This document shows, in pieces, positions 35,672 to 43,414 of a stretch of DNA of 43,414 bases. Both the position numbers and the translations under genes were made by a program. A model generated the notes under the pieces. The model saw nothing but the letters and a program-made list of their open reading frames with translations, searched no databases and was not told where the DNA came from. The DNA is from Synechococcus sp. AG-679-C18 (GTDB lineage: Bacteria > Cyanobacteriota > Cyanobacteriia > PCC-6307 > Cyanobiaceae). The stretch spans positions 1 through 43,414 of the forward strand of contig QCUL01000022.1 of assembly GCA_003210755.1 (NCBI GenBank), given 5' to 3'. The first letter of the stretch is position 1, and each line of letters begins with the position of its first letter.

Positions 35672-36226
35672 TTAATCTTTTTGGTTTTTGCCAACGAGCC
35701 AAGCACTAAAGGCAAGTAGCAATACACAACCACAGAATTGAAGTAGCTCTGATATTGATTGAACTTGAAAGCTGATCATCAGCTTGAAAGCTGTAACAAT
35801 TAAGGCAACAATGATGACATTGGTAAGTTTTTGCTTCAGAGCCTCAAGTGAATTGATGCTGAGAATATTCCGCCGATTCTCAGACATATTCTGAATGCGA
35901 GGATCGATATCTGAAATGATTAGCTCATAGACGCCATATCCAAAAATAAGCAAAGCAATGCCAATCACATAGTAATCTATCCCTCCAATTACTTTGCCTA
36001 ATAATAGAATGCTTTGCTCTGAATTAAAATGACCGTGAAATAATTTGTTGAGTGCATTGAGCTCTTCTTGGGTTCCCAGCACGAAACAGCTAACGCTTCC
36101 TAATAAGCTCATCACAACAGGAAGGATGGTGACTAATCGGAAGCGCCAAAGCCAACGTTCAAAGCGTGATTCGAGTTTGGCCCTTCTGTTGTTCTGGATT
36201 TCAAGCTCCTTCATGCGTTCATTCAT
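35672..36226 (-). CDS. UPF0114 (YqhA-like) integral membrane protein
   Basis: The 184-residue protein has four predicted membrane helices, at about residues 32-50 (VTILPVVMSLLGSVSCF), 85-105 (YYVIGIALLIFGYGVYELI), 135-155 and 158-178. The segment YELIISDIDPRI between helices 2 and 3, and FRLVTILPVVMSLLGS, match the UPF0114 pattern. Members are widespread in bacteria and their biochemical role is not settled. ATG 36226 is preferred. It lies 30 bp downstream of the zinc-ribbon gene on the same strand, so they may be co-transcribed. Confidence 0.82.
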   Translation of the reverse strand: MNERMKELEIQNNRRAKLESRFERWLWRFRLVTILPVVMSLLGSVSCFVLGTQEELNALNKLFHGHFNSEQSILLLGKVIGGIDYYVIGIALLIFGYGVYELIISDIDPRIQNMSENRRNILSINSLEALKQKLTNVIIVALIVTAFKLMISFQVQSISELLQFCGCVLLLAFSAWLVGKNQKD

Positions 36227-36256
36227 GATTGATCATTGGCAGCGGTGTCTTTGGTT

Positions 36257-36499
36257 CTAGACAGTTGTGGCTGATGGCTTCGTTTGAGGTGGTAGCGGCT
36301 GTGGGGTGAACAACCCTGGCATTGAAAGGGTGATCAGAGCGGTACCTACCGTCAGCAAGACCAAAAGAGGAACCGCTTTCACTAGGGGTTGTTTCTCTAA
36401 GACAGAGCCGCAGCGAAAACAGATTGGGGTCGCTCCCGGCGGAGGATGCAAGACAACAGCAGGACCACAACAGCATTCAGGGCAACGAAAACGAGGCAT
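36257..36499 (-). CDS. Small zinc-ribbon membrane protein
   Basis: This 80-residue protein begins MPRFRCPECCCGPAVVLHPP and has a second Cys pair in CFRCG (about residues 28-32). Together these make a CPxC-x(n)-CxxC zinc ribbon. One membrane helix follows (about 40-62, KAVPLLVLLTVGTALITLSM), with a Pro/Thr-rich tail. The ribbon would face the cytosol if the helix follows the positive-inside rule, but this is not clear-cut. It is likely co-transcribed with the UPF0114 gene. Function unknown. Confidence 0.72.
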   Translation of the reverse strand: MPRFRCPECCCGPAVVLHPPPGATPICFRCGSVLEKQPLVKAVPLLVLLTVGTALITLSMPGLFTPQPLPPQTKPSATTV

Positions 36500-36651
36500 G
36501 AGATCTCTGAAAAATGAATCTTGTTCAAGTGGAAATTATATTGAGGAAGGTGCAAACTCTTGAAAATTAAAAGTAATTAATGATTACATCTCTGTTCTGT
36601 CGTTGGACTCTTAATCGCATAGTTTGTAAAAATTGAAACTTGATTTTGATT

Positions 36652-37083
36652 TTATTCAGTAAGTTCTAGGTGATTCAACCAGATGGAAAATGCATTTCTT
36701 TCTTTGATGCTTAGCGATAAAAATTTATTCAAAATAACAGCCACCTCTGCGTCAATTTGCCAGAAATCGCTGGCTATGGAGATCTGTATGGATTCTGAAA
36801 GCTCTGCATATTGGCGGATTAAAAATTCATCTCTAAATGGCTCATTCTTATTAATACTTTTTGCTTTGATTGCCGCTGAAATTCCGTGAAGGAAGCCATG
36901 AAGTTCAGAACTCGCTTCGTCTAATGTTTCTAATATTATCTCTGCATCCTGATATCTTTCCATATCTCGCTCTTTTTGAGAATCACCTGCGAGTAATGCC
37001 ATTTCCTCGAGCTGATGAACATGTTCGATCTGTTCTGGGCTTAACAAAGAATCTAATTGTTGTTGAAATCTTTCCTTGTCCAT
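36652..37083 (-). CDS. Helical hypothetical protein
   Basis: The 143-residue product is soluble, rich in Glu, Leu, Ala and Ile, and almost wholly helical by pattern (SPEQIEHVHQLEEMALL, ELHGFLHGISAAIKAK). No catalytic motif, Cys or signal is seen. It sits alone, divergent from mfd with about 120 bp between the starts. I cannot assign a family. Confidence 0.6.
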   Translation of the reverse strand: MDKERFQQQLDSLLSPEQIEHVHQLEEMALLAGDSQKERDMERYQDAEIILETLDEASSELHGFLHGISAAIKAKSINKNEPFRDEFLIRQYAELSESIQISIASDFWQIDAEVAVILNKFLSLSIKERNAFSIWLNHLELTE

Positions 37084-37161
37084 GAAGCCCTTCGATACTC
37101 CACTCCATTTAAGCTGGGATTCAATTAGTAAGCAAAGGGAAGAACCTTTGCAGCAAGGGCC

Positions 37162-37179
37162 TGATTCTTGACAGAATCA
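37162..37179. promoter_or_regulatory. 7-bp inverted repeat upstream of mfd
   Basis: TGATTCT and AGAATCA form a perfect 7-bp stem with a TGAC loop, ending 24 bp before the mfd ATG at 37204. It could be an operator or an mRNA hairpin in the leader. It does not match the cyanobacterial LexA site as I know it. Confidence 0.3.
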
Positions 37180-37203
37180 TGTTTTGCCGCAAGTCGCTCT
37201 GCC

Positions 37204-40200
37204 ATGCCTCTCAGCTCTTTGGTGCGTCTTGTACAGACCTCAACGCTGAGCGGCGAGCTTTGCGAACGAACGAATCGGGACCAGCGATTGTTGATGCGAG
37301 GTGCTGGACGCGGAGCCCGAGCGTTGGTAGCAAGTGCCCTCGCCAGGCGTATGGATCAGCCTCTTCTAGTGGTGGTTCCCACCTTGGAAGAAGCCGGCCG
37401 TTGGACAGCCTTGTTGGAACTCATGGGGTGGCCTACCGCTCAGCTTTATCCCACCAGCGAGGGGTCTCCCTATGAGCCTTTTGATCCCACAACGGAAATC
37501 ACATGGGGACAGCTTCAAGTTCTGAGCGAACTTCAGACAGAGCGCAATAAGAGAGATTTAGCGATCGTTGCAACTGAGCGATGTCTTCAGCCCCACCTTC
37601 CGCCTCCGCAAGCGTTGGCAGAGCATTGCCGCGTTTTAAAAAAAGGTGATGTCATTGACCTTGAAGAGCTCTCTTTTTATTTGAGCCAACTCGGTTATGA
37701 GCGCGTATCGACGATTGATCAGGAAGGGACTTGGAGCCGTCGTGGCGACATTGTCGATGTTTACCCGGTGAGCAGTGAGCTTCCCGTTCGTCTGGAGTTC
37801 TTCGGCAATGAACTCGACAAACTTCGCGAATTTGATCCTGCCAGTCAGCGTTCATTGGATTCGGTAGACACACTCAAGCTCACCCCAACTGGCTTCAGCC
37901 CCCTCATTGCTGAACGCCTTCGCGAGCAAATGCCTGATGACCTCGAGTTGTTGTTGAGCGAGGCACAACTGAATGAACTACTTGAAGGTGGCACCCCAGA
38001 GGGGATGCGCAGGTTGATGGGCCTTGCTTGGGAAGCACCCGCTTCGCTTCTTGACTATCTGCCAGGTGGTTGCTGCATTGCTATCGATGAACGTCGACAT
38101 GGCAGTGCCCATGGCCAGCAGTGGTTGGATCATGCAATAGAGCAACACGCTGATCTGAAACTCTCGATCCCTGCTTTGCACCGACCTATTGGTGAGGCGA
38201 TGGCGCTTGCCGAATCCTTTGGTGGTTTCGATCTGGCAGAACTGCACGAAAATGACAGCTATCCCAATGCGTTTGATCTCTCCAGTCGCCCAGTGCCGGC
38301 TTATCCAAATCAGTTTGGAAAATTAGGTGAACTGATCAAACAGCATCAGCGAGAACATCAGTCTGTTTGGTTGCTTTCAGCCCAGCCCAGCCGCGCTGTT
38401 GCTCTCCTTGAAGAGCATGACTGCATCACTCGCTTTGTTCCTAACGCTGCTGATACTCAAGCTATTGAGCGCTTGATCGAACAGGGCACACCTGTTGCGC
38501 TCAAAACGCGAGGAACAGCAGAACTCGAAGGACTACAACTTCCGGCTTGGAGGGTGGTTCTTCTCACTGATCGCGAATTTTTTGGACAACAGTCGCTCAC
38601 GAGCAGTGGCTTTGTGCGCCGTCGACGTAAGGCGGCGAGCCGAACGGTTGATCCCAACAAGATGCAGCAGGGGGATTTCGTGGTTCATCGCAACCATGGG
38701 ATCGGCCGATTCAAAAAGCTCGAAAAATTAGCAATTAGTGGTGAAGCTCGTGACTACTTAGTGGTCGAGTATTCAGATGGAATTTTGCGAGTTGCCGCCG
38801 ATCAACTGGGGAGTCTTGGTCGTTTTCGAGCCAACAGTGACACGCCGCCGCCGCTCAGCAAAATGGGTGGCTCTGCATGGGTAAAAGCCAAAGAGAGGGC
38901 TACCAAAGCGGTTCGCAAGGTTGCACTTGATTTAGTGAAGCTTTATGCCGAGCGGCATCAGGCAGAGGGCTTTGCCTTTCCAACAGATGGGCCTTGGCAG
39001 ATCGAACTTGAGGACTCTTTCCCCTACGAACCAACTTCGGATCAACTCAAAGCCACGGTGGATGTCAAACGCGATATGGAAAAACCAGAGCCGATGGACC
39101 GTCTGGTTTGTGGAGATGTCGGTTTTGGAAAGACTGAAGTTGCAATAAGAGCCATCTTTAAAGCGATAACGGCTGGGAAACAAGTGGCGATGTTGGCTCC
39201 TACGACGGTGCTGGCTCAACAACATTGGAGAACGCTCTCAGAGCGGTTTGCTCCCTATCCGATCAAAGTGGCTCTTCTCAATCGCTTTCGTACTGCCGGA
39301 GAGCGAAAAACGATTCTTGAGGAGTTAAAAATTGGAACTATTGATGCGGTGGTTGGTACTCATCAGTTGTTGAGCAAAAACACTTTTTTTGACAAGCTTG
39401 GTTTGCTTGTGGTGGATGAGGAACAACGCTTTGGTGTGAATCAAAAAGAAAAAATCAAGGCCTTGCGTAAGGATGTTGACGTGTTGACGCTCTCGGCGAC
39501 TCCTATTCCACGCACTCTCTATATGAGTCTTTCTGGCGTGCGTGAAATGAGCTTGATTACCACTCCACCGCCCTTACGTCGTCCGATCAAAACCCACCTG
39601 GCTGCCCTTGATGATGAGGCGGTGCGCAGCTCGATCCGGCAAGAACTCGACCGCGGTGGGCAAGTGTTTTACGTGGTTCCTCGCGTGGAAGGTATTGAAA
39701 ATGTTGCCGGCAAGCTTCGGGAGATGCTTCCAGGGCTCAAGCTCCTGGTGGCTCATGGACAAATGGCCGAAGGCGAATTGGAGAGCGCGATGGTGGCCTT
39801 CAATGGTGGTGAAGCTGATGTGATGCTCTGCACAACGATTGTTGAGAGTGGGCTCGACATTCCTCGTGTGAATACGATTCTGATTGAGGATGCTCATCGC
39901 TTTGGGCTGGCTCAGCTCTATCAGCTACGAGGACGGGTGGGGCGTAGCGGTGTTCAGGCCCACGCTTGGCTTTTTTATCCGGGCGATGCCTCGCTTAGTG
40001 AAGCTGCAAGACAACGATTACGCGCGATTCAAGAGTTCGCTCAGCTTGGCAGTGGGTATCAATTAGCGATGCGTGATATGGAGATTCGTGGGGTTGGAAA
40101 TCTGCTCGGAGTAGAGCAAAGCGGGCAGATGGAAGCCATCGGTTTTGATCTCTATATGGAAATGCTGCAAGAGTCCTTAGCTGAGATTCAGGGGCAAGAT

Positions 40201-40746
40201 ATTCCTGTTGTAGATGACACACAAGTAGACCTTCAAGTCACTGCGTTCATCCCTGCCGACTGGATCGTCGATGCCGACGAAAAAATGTCTGCTTATCGAG
40301 CCGCATCTGAGTGCGTCACTTCAGAGGCTCTGGTGGAGTTGGCGGCTGGATGGGCTGACCGTTACGGGGCTCTACCTGGGCCAGTTCAGTCGCTTTTGCA
40401 ATTGATGAACCTCAAACTACTCGCGAAACGCTGCGGTTTTGCTCGAATTCGACCTGAAAAACCCAATATTGCGCTCGAAACTCCTATGGAGGAACCTGGT
40501 TTTCGGATGTTGCGCCAGGGATTGCCGCAACATCTGCATGGCCGGCTTGTGTATCAAGCAGGTAGCGGAAGCACAGCCAAGGTTTTGGCGAGGGGGCTTG
40601 GAGTGTTGCCGATGGAGAGGCAATTAGAGGAGCTCAAAGGCTGGCTTGAGCAGATGGCGGCACAAATTCCCGACACTTCTGGACTGACGAAAGAGCAACG
40701 CGAACTCCAGCAAAAGGAAAGGAATGAGGCCGTTTTAACGGTGTGA
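37204..40746 (+). CDS. mfd: Transcription-repair coupling factor
   Basis: The 1180-residue Mfd protein removes RNA polymerase stalled at DNA lesions and recruits UvrA. The domain order is complete. First comes the UvrB-like homology region (YPTSEGSPYEPFDP and TWSRRGDIVDVYPVSSELPV). Next is the polymerase-interacting CarD-like domain (MQQGDFVVHRNHGIGRFKKL). Then come the helicase motifs (VCGDVGFGKTEVA Walker A, DEEQRFGV, SATPIPRTLYM, QLRGRVGRSG) and the C-terminal TRCF domain. ATG 37204 (MPLSSLVRLVQ) is chosen over TTG 37168. Full length for the family, with GC-richer codons than the island genes. It is single in the operon sense, although a small gene follows 85 bp later. Confidence 0.97.
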   Translation: MPLSSLVRLVQTSTLSGELCERTNRDQRLLMRGAGRGARALVASALARRMDQPLLVVVPTLEEAGRWTALLELMGWPTAQLYPTSEGSPYEPFDPTTEITWGQLQVLSELQTERNKRDLAIVATERCLQPHLPPPQALAEHCRVLKKGDVIDLEELSFYLSQLGYERVSTIDQEGTWSRRGDIVDVYPVSSELPVRLEFFGNELDKLREFDPASQRSLDSVDTLKLTPTGFSPLIAERLREQMPDDLELLLSEAQLNELLEGGTPEGMRRLMGLAWEAPASLLDYLPGGCCIAIDERRHGSAHGQQWLDHAIEQHADLKLSIPALHRPIGEAMALAESFGGFDLAELHENDSYPNAFDLSSRPVPAYPNQFGKLGELIKQHQREHQSVWLLSAQPSRAVALLEEHDCITRFVPNAADTQAIERLIEQGTPVALKTRGTAELEGLQLPAWRVVLLTDREFFGQQSLTSSGFVRRRRKAASRTVDPNKMQQGDFVVHRNHGIGRFKKLEKLAISGEARDYLVVEYSDGILRVAADQLGSLGRFRANSDTPPPLSKMGGSAWVKAKERATKAVRKVALDLVKLYAERHQAEGFAFPTDGPWQIELEDSFPYEPTSDQLKATVDVKRDMEKPEPMDRLVCGDVGFGKTEVAIRAIFKAITAGKQVAMLAPTTVLAQQHWRTLSERFAPYPIKVALLNRFRTAGERKTILEELKIGTIDAVVGTHQLLSKNTFFDKLGLLVVDEEQRFGVNQKEKIKALRKDVDVLTLSATPIPRTLYMSLSGVREMSLITTPPPLRRPIKTHLAALDDEAVRSSIRQELDRGGQVFYVVPRVEGIENVAGKLREMLPGLKLLVAHGQMAEGELESAMVAFNGGEADVMLCTTIVESGLDIPRVNTILIEDAHRFGLAQLYQLRGRVGRSGVQAHAWLFYPGDASLSEAARQRLRAIQEFAQLGSGYQLAMRDMEIRGVGNLLGVEQSGQMEAIGFDLYMEMLQESLAEIQGQDIPVVDDTQVDLQVTAFIPADWIVDADEKMSAYRAASECVTSEALVELAAGWADRYGALPGPVQSLLQLMNLKLLAKRCGFARIRPEKPNIALETPMEEPGFRMLRQGLPQHLHGRLVYQAGSGSTAKVLARGLGVLPMERQLEELKGWLEQMAAQIPDTSGLTKEQRELQQKERNEAVLTV

Positions 40747-40831
40747 TCGAGAAACCAGTGGCCGGAAAATGAAAAAGTCCAACACATTTCGCAATCCTTC
40801 GTTACCATGTGTTCACACGACGTGGTACCCC

Positions 40832-40996
40832 ATGGCCGAATTCATTGACCCAATTGCATCAGGAAGCTCTTTTAGCCTTCTAAGCAGTTTGGTCGGTGCC
40901 GCCGCCCTGGGAATTTTTGCTCTTTGGCAGAACGATACAGAGAACGACGATGACGACTCATCCCCTGGTGGTGGCTTGATGCAGCCGATCGCTTGA
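40832..40996 (+). CDS. Small single-helix hypothetical protein
   Basis: The 54-residue product starts MAEFIDPIASGSSFSLLSSL, has one membrane helix (about residues 14-33, ending LGIFALW), and a cluster of acids (NDTENDDDDS) before GGGLMQPIA. It resembles tiny membrane proteins common in picocyanobacteria, for which no role is known. ATG 40832 gives the compact form. A terminator-like hairpin follows at 41029-41051, which supports a transcription unit ending here. Confidence 0.6.
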   Translation: MAEFIDPIASGSSFSLLSSLVGAAALGIFALWQNDTENDDDDSSPGGGLMQPIA

Positions 40997-41028
40997 ACGT
41001 TCAGGTCAGATACATTCAGTCATAAGAG

Positions 41029-41051
41029 TCACTCGTTTGGGTGATTTTTTT
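41029..41051 (+). terminator. Rho-independent terminator
   Basis: TCACTC and GGGTGA form a 6-bp stem (one G-T pair) with a GTTT loop, followed by seven T. It lies 33 bp after the stop of the 54-residue gene and would end the mfd-side transcript. It also argues against starts before 41052 for the next gene. Confidence 0.7.
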
Positions 41052-41096
41052 ATGCCCTTTTCGGTCGACTCTGGAGGGGTCCCTCGATTGCGGACC

Positions 41097-41597
41097 ATGC
41101 CAAAGCCGTCGTACCAATGCAGTTATTGGATATTGATCGCGTTGACAACACCGATTGCGCTGTTGTTGTCAGCCCCACTTAAAGCCCAAACTTGGGAAGC
41201 TATTGATGCTTTGAGAAACAAGCTGACATCGAGTGGAGTGAAGGTCGTACAACGGGATTGTGCAAGACGGGGTTTGCAGGGTTCTTATCACCCCAAAAGC
41301 GACACTTTGACTGTGTGCCGTAATCACAGAAATGCAGCTCAAGTGTGGAATACCCTCGCCCATGAAGCGACTCACAGGATGCAGGCTTGCTCCGGTGGAT
41401 CAATCACTCAGCCACAGCATCATTCAATGATGTCGCGAGTTCTGAGACGTGAAGCACGTCAGGAATGGCGCTCGATCATGGCCTATCCACGAAGTCAACA
41501 TTTGGCAGAACTCGAGGCTCGCTACACGGCAAGGCTTCCAGCTCATGACGTTCTGAAGCTGTTCGACCGCTATTGCGGTACAACAATTCGCGCGTAG
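41097..41597 (+). CDS. Secreted protein with HExxH (zincin-like) motif
   Basis: From ATG 41097 the protein has 166 residues. A signal peptide (SYWILIALTTPIALLLSAPL, cleavage near KAQ) leads to a domain with VWNTLAHEATHRMQAC. HEATH fits the HExxH zinc-binding pattern of metallopeptidases, set in a helix as expected. A third ligand cannot be fixed; candidates are His or Glu residues in the HHSMMSRVLRREARQEW segment. Cys residues (RDCARRG, TVCRNH, MQACSG, RYCGTT) suggest disulfides. TTG 41088 has a better ribosome site (GGAGGGG, 8 nt away), so the start may be three codons earlier. It could be a small periplasmic protease or a structural relative; activity is unproven. Confidence 0.7.
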   Translation: MPKPSYQCSYWILIALTTPIALLLSAPLKAQTWEAIDALRNKLTSSGVKVVQRDCARRGLQGSYHPKSDTLTVCRNHRNAAQVWNTLAHEATHRMQACSGGSITQPQHHSMMSRVLRREARQEWRSIMAYPRSQHLAELEARYTARLPAHDVLKLFDRYCGTTIRA

Positions 41598-41631
41598 AAA
41601 ATCTCACTCACATTCATTGACCAACTGTTGT

Positions 41632-42096
41632 ATGAACAATCTTCTTTTGCAATTGGCAGTCGCAGCTCTTGGGCAATTTGGAGGAGGTGGACTGTCTAGA
41701 TCTCCTTTGGGTATTTCTTCGATGCCATCTCCGATGATCCGACAGGGACGAGCTGTTTATCCGGCGCGCTCGGCTCAATCGCCCAACCTCCAAGTTGCAA
41801 CACTGGCAACGACCACTTGCCTAATGCGATCGGGTGAAATTGATCGACCAGAAGCGATCTCTCTGTTGTACCGTCAAGGGCAAACCTGGGGATGGCCCAA
41901 GAGTTGGGGACAACGTATTTCGTTGGGCAGTGTGGATAGAACAATCCAGCTGGCGGGAGGATGTAATGCATTGGTTCGAAAGGCACGTGACGAGGTTCCA
42001 CCTCGCACGACTGTCATCCCTGTAACGCGTCACGGAGTCAGTTATGGGGGAAATCGAAGTGAGAAAGAGAGATTCGGATTGATTCCATATCGTTAA
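41632..42096 (+). CDS. Probable exported hypothetical protein
   Basis: The product is 154 residues from ATG 41632. The first 20 residues (MNNLLLQLAVAALGQFGGGG) could be a weak signal peptide. A Ser/Pro/Arg-rich stretch follows, then a small domain containing TTCLMRSGEIDRPEAISLLY, GWPKSWGQRI and AGGCNALVRK. The two Cys could pair. The protein is basic, unlike the acidic proteins of the left island. It lies 34 bp after the HExxH gene on the same strand and is probably co-transcribed. No family recognised. Confidence 0.6.
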   Translation: MNNLLLQLAVAALGQFGGGGLSRSPLGISSMPSPMIRQGRAVYPARSAQSPNLQVATLATTTCLMRSGEIDRPEAISLLYRQGQTWGWPKSWGQRISLGSVDRTIQLAGGCNALVRKARDEVPPRTTVIPVTRHGVSYGGNRSEKERFGLIPYR

Positions 42097-42215
42097 ATTA
42101 ATTGAATTCTAAATAATAATACTAAGTTAAATAATTAAATGATTACAGGTTGATACAAGCCTGCTGTCAGCAAAACTTATAATTTGTTAAGGTTTTAATT
42201 TTTCAAAATTAAGAA

Positions 42216-42443
42216 TTATTCTTCGTCTTCTTCAACCATTTTTTGAAGAAGTTCTTGGTTTTCTTCTGTATGGCATGTCTCCATAAAATCACCTGGTGTC
42301 CAGCCGTCGTAGCTTTCAGCTTCAAACTCTATATCTCCGATTTTTATTTTTTCTAGTATTTCTTCGGGTTTAAGTCCTGCAGGTGCAACAGTTGATATAT
42401 GATAATACGTAGGGCATTTTACAACCCAAGAATAAGTGGCCAT
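42216..42443 (-). CDS. Small acidic hypothetical protein
   Basis: This 75-residue protein starts MATYSWVVKCPTYYH and contains GLKPEEILEKIKIGDIEFEA, ESYDGWTPGDFMETCH and a Glu-rich tail ending EEDEE. It has two Cys and no membrane helix. There is no clear ribosome-binding site upstream of ATG 42443, but the balanced composition in very AT-rich DNA supports a real gene. Function unknown. Confidence 0.55.
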   Translation of the reverse strand: MATYSWVVKCPTYYHISTVAPAGLKPEEILEKIKIGDIEFEAESYDGWTPGDFMETCHTEENQELLQKMVEEDEE

Positions 42444-42895
42444 TTTTAAAATAATTGGAATTTTTACTATAAGCTCTCTTAAGTTTTGATTGACCGCTCT
42501 ATTGATTGTTTGCGATGTTATTAAGGCTTTGCTGGTTGTGATTTATGCTTGCTTTCGCGTATAAAATATTACATAAATAAAAATCTATGAGCTTGACTGG
42601 CTGTTCTTGGTAATAATATTTTTGGAATTTATTGTTTGTATTTTAATAAAAAGTGAATTAATTGACTTTTTTCGTGTTGTAAATTTTTTGATAGCGGTTT
42701 GTCGTCAGGTGACGAGGTCGCAATGTCTTACGAAAAGAATGTAAAAATCTTGTGCATTGATTAAATTTACAACTATTTGCTTGGTATAAAGGTGTAAGTT
42801 TGAATTACTTTGTGACCCTAAAATGTCAGCTTGGGGATCACTAAGTATTGAGGATAGATTTGTTTTTTGCTTGTTTAGGCTTTGATTTTATTCCG
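42444..42895. other. AT-rich intergenic region
   Basis: This 450-bp spacer holds no gene I can support. It contains a short palindrome, CGTCAGGTGACG, near 42702-42713. Next to it is a 13-codon frame at 42723-42764 (ATG, then SYEKNVKILCID, then TAA) with GAGG upstream, which is too short to judge. It probably carries the promoter of the 75-residue gene and the 3' end of the protease transcript. Confidence 0.5.
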
Positions 42896-43414
42896 TCATC
42901 TTTTGAGTGCGGACTGGAGGTTCGCGCCTCCTGGTTGATAAGCGCTTCCGCCTTTCGGAGCTTTTAAGGCCTTGATTAAAGTAGTTTCTGCGACTCTGTA
43001 TTGGCTGTCCTGGTTGGTCCCAAGCTGCTCAATGGTCAAGGTTTTTATCTCTTTTTCGCTCATCTCGACAGCGACATCGGGCCGGATGCCGTTTTCATGA
43101 ATGTCAGTTCCTTTTGGTGTGAGGTATTTGGCAATGGTCACCGTCAATCCAGACCCATCAGAAAGGCCTCGGACAGATTGAACAAGCCCTTTGCCAAAAG
43201 TTTTTTGGCCAACTAGAAGGCCGCGTTCATTGTCCTGAAGAGCTCCTGAAAGGATTTCGCTGGCACTTGCTGATCCCTCGTTGACCAGCACCACAACAGG
43301 ACGATCTGTCAAAGCATTGCCAGTTGCCCGCCGGACATCTTGGATACCTTCTCGCGTTTTTGTGCTGACGATCGTGCCTTCATCTAGCCACTGACGAGCA
43401 ATATCGACACTGGC
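42896..43414 (-). CDS. Carboxyl-terminal processing protease (S41 family), 5' part missing
   Basis: The frame is open to the right edge of the window, giving the last 172 residues of a protein usually of about 400-450. It shows the S41 catalytic core: VVVLVNEGSASASEILSGAL with the nucleophile Ser, and VGQKTFGKGLVQ with the general-base Lys, then GLTVTIAKYLTPKGTDIHE. The visible start codons (for example TTG 43312) are internal; the PDZ domain and signal peptide must lie beyond the edge. Members cut C-terminal tails; one cyanobacterial paralogue, CtpA, matures the D1 protein of photosystem II. Which paralogue this is cannot be told from the fragment. Confidence 0.92.
   Translation of the reverse strand, partial: ASVDIARQWLDEGTIVSTKTREGIQDVRRATGNALTDRPVVVLVNEGSASASEILSGALQDNERGLLVGQKTFGKGLVQSVRGLSDGSGLTVTIAKYLTPKGTDIHENGIRPDVAVEMSEKEIKTLTIEQLGTNQDSQYRVAETTLIKALKAPKGGSAYQPGGANLQSALKR

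Noticed and set aside
1-43414. tRNA genes, CRISPR arrays and insertion sequences
   Set aside because: GGTTCGA-like strings near 513, 10768 and 41965 lie in coding DNA or lack a cloverleaf; no regularly spaced repeats and no transposase-like frames were seen by eye.

Overview
The window looks like the chromosome of a marine picocyanobacterium of the Synechococcus/Prochlorococcus type. The evidence is the gene content and the protein sequences: class II F/SBPase (glpX) - hemA - glgC - gnd - pgl in one co-directional run, divergent from rpe, with mfd, ilvD and purSQ, and many very small one-helix hypothetical proteins. Species cannot be fixed from the sequence alone. No tRNA, rRNA, CRISPR array, transposase or integrase was recognised.

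Region 1 (about 1-15.4 kb) is AT-rich and accessory in character. It is built around a type I secretion locus on the + strand: a cytoplasmic PpiC-like prolyl isomerase, a 1061-residue ABC exporter (cNMP-binding-like domain, peptidase-dead C39-like domain, membrane domain, ATPase) and an HlyD-family adaptor, separated by only 3-7 bp. Around it lie likely cargo proteins: a 754-residue RTX-like protein at the left edge, a 1189-residue RTX-like protein with a hydrophobic N-terminus on the other strand, and a 264-residue Ser/Asp-rich protein with one Arg and one Lys. Between exporter and cargo sits a heavily decayed glycosyltransferase pseudogene. Both RTX genes also have damaged-looking 5' ends (an in-frame amber codon; a probable frameshift), so the island may be partly decaying or its N-termini may be in flux.

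Region 2 (15.4-20.2 kb) holds an S66 LD-carboxypeptidase-like protein with a Tat signal, purQ-purS, and then AT-rich, gene-poor DNA with several tiny genes, including an overlapping pair of 48- and 49-residue proteins.

Region 3 (20.2-26.5 kb) is mostly envelope and metal functions: a secreted hypothetical, an isoprenylcysteine-methyltransferase-like membrane protein, an L,D-transpeptidase, a CobW/COG0523 GTPase coupled to a pentapeptide-repeat protein, a divergent uracil-phosphoribosyltransferase-like protein, a small coiled-coil membrane protein and ilvD.

Region 4 (26.7-35.3 kb) is central carbon metabolism. A seven-gene minus-strand run joins the Calvin cycle (glpX), tetrapyrrole synthesis (hemA), glycogen synthesis (glgC), the oxidative pentose phosphate pathway (gnd, pgl), a CIA30-family protein and a hypothetical. 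Divergent from it are two tandem rpe-family genes; the first has lost both metal-binding histidines. An 11-bp inverted repeat links the stop of the first to the start of the second.

Region 5 (35.3-43.4 kb) carries small membrane and zinc-ribbon proteins, mfd, secreted hypotheticals (one with an HExxH motif) and the 3' part of a carboxyl-terminal processing protease that runs off the right edge.
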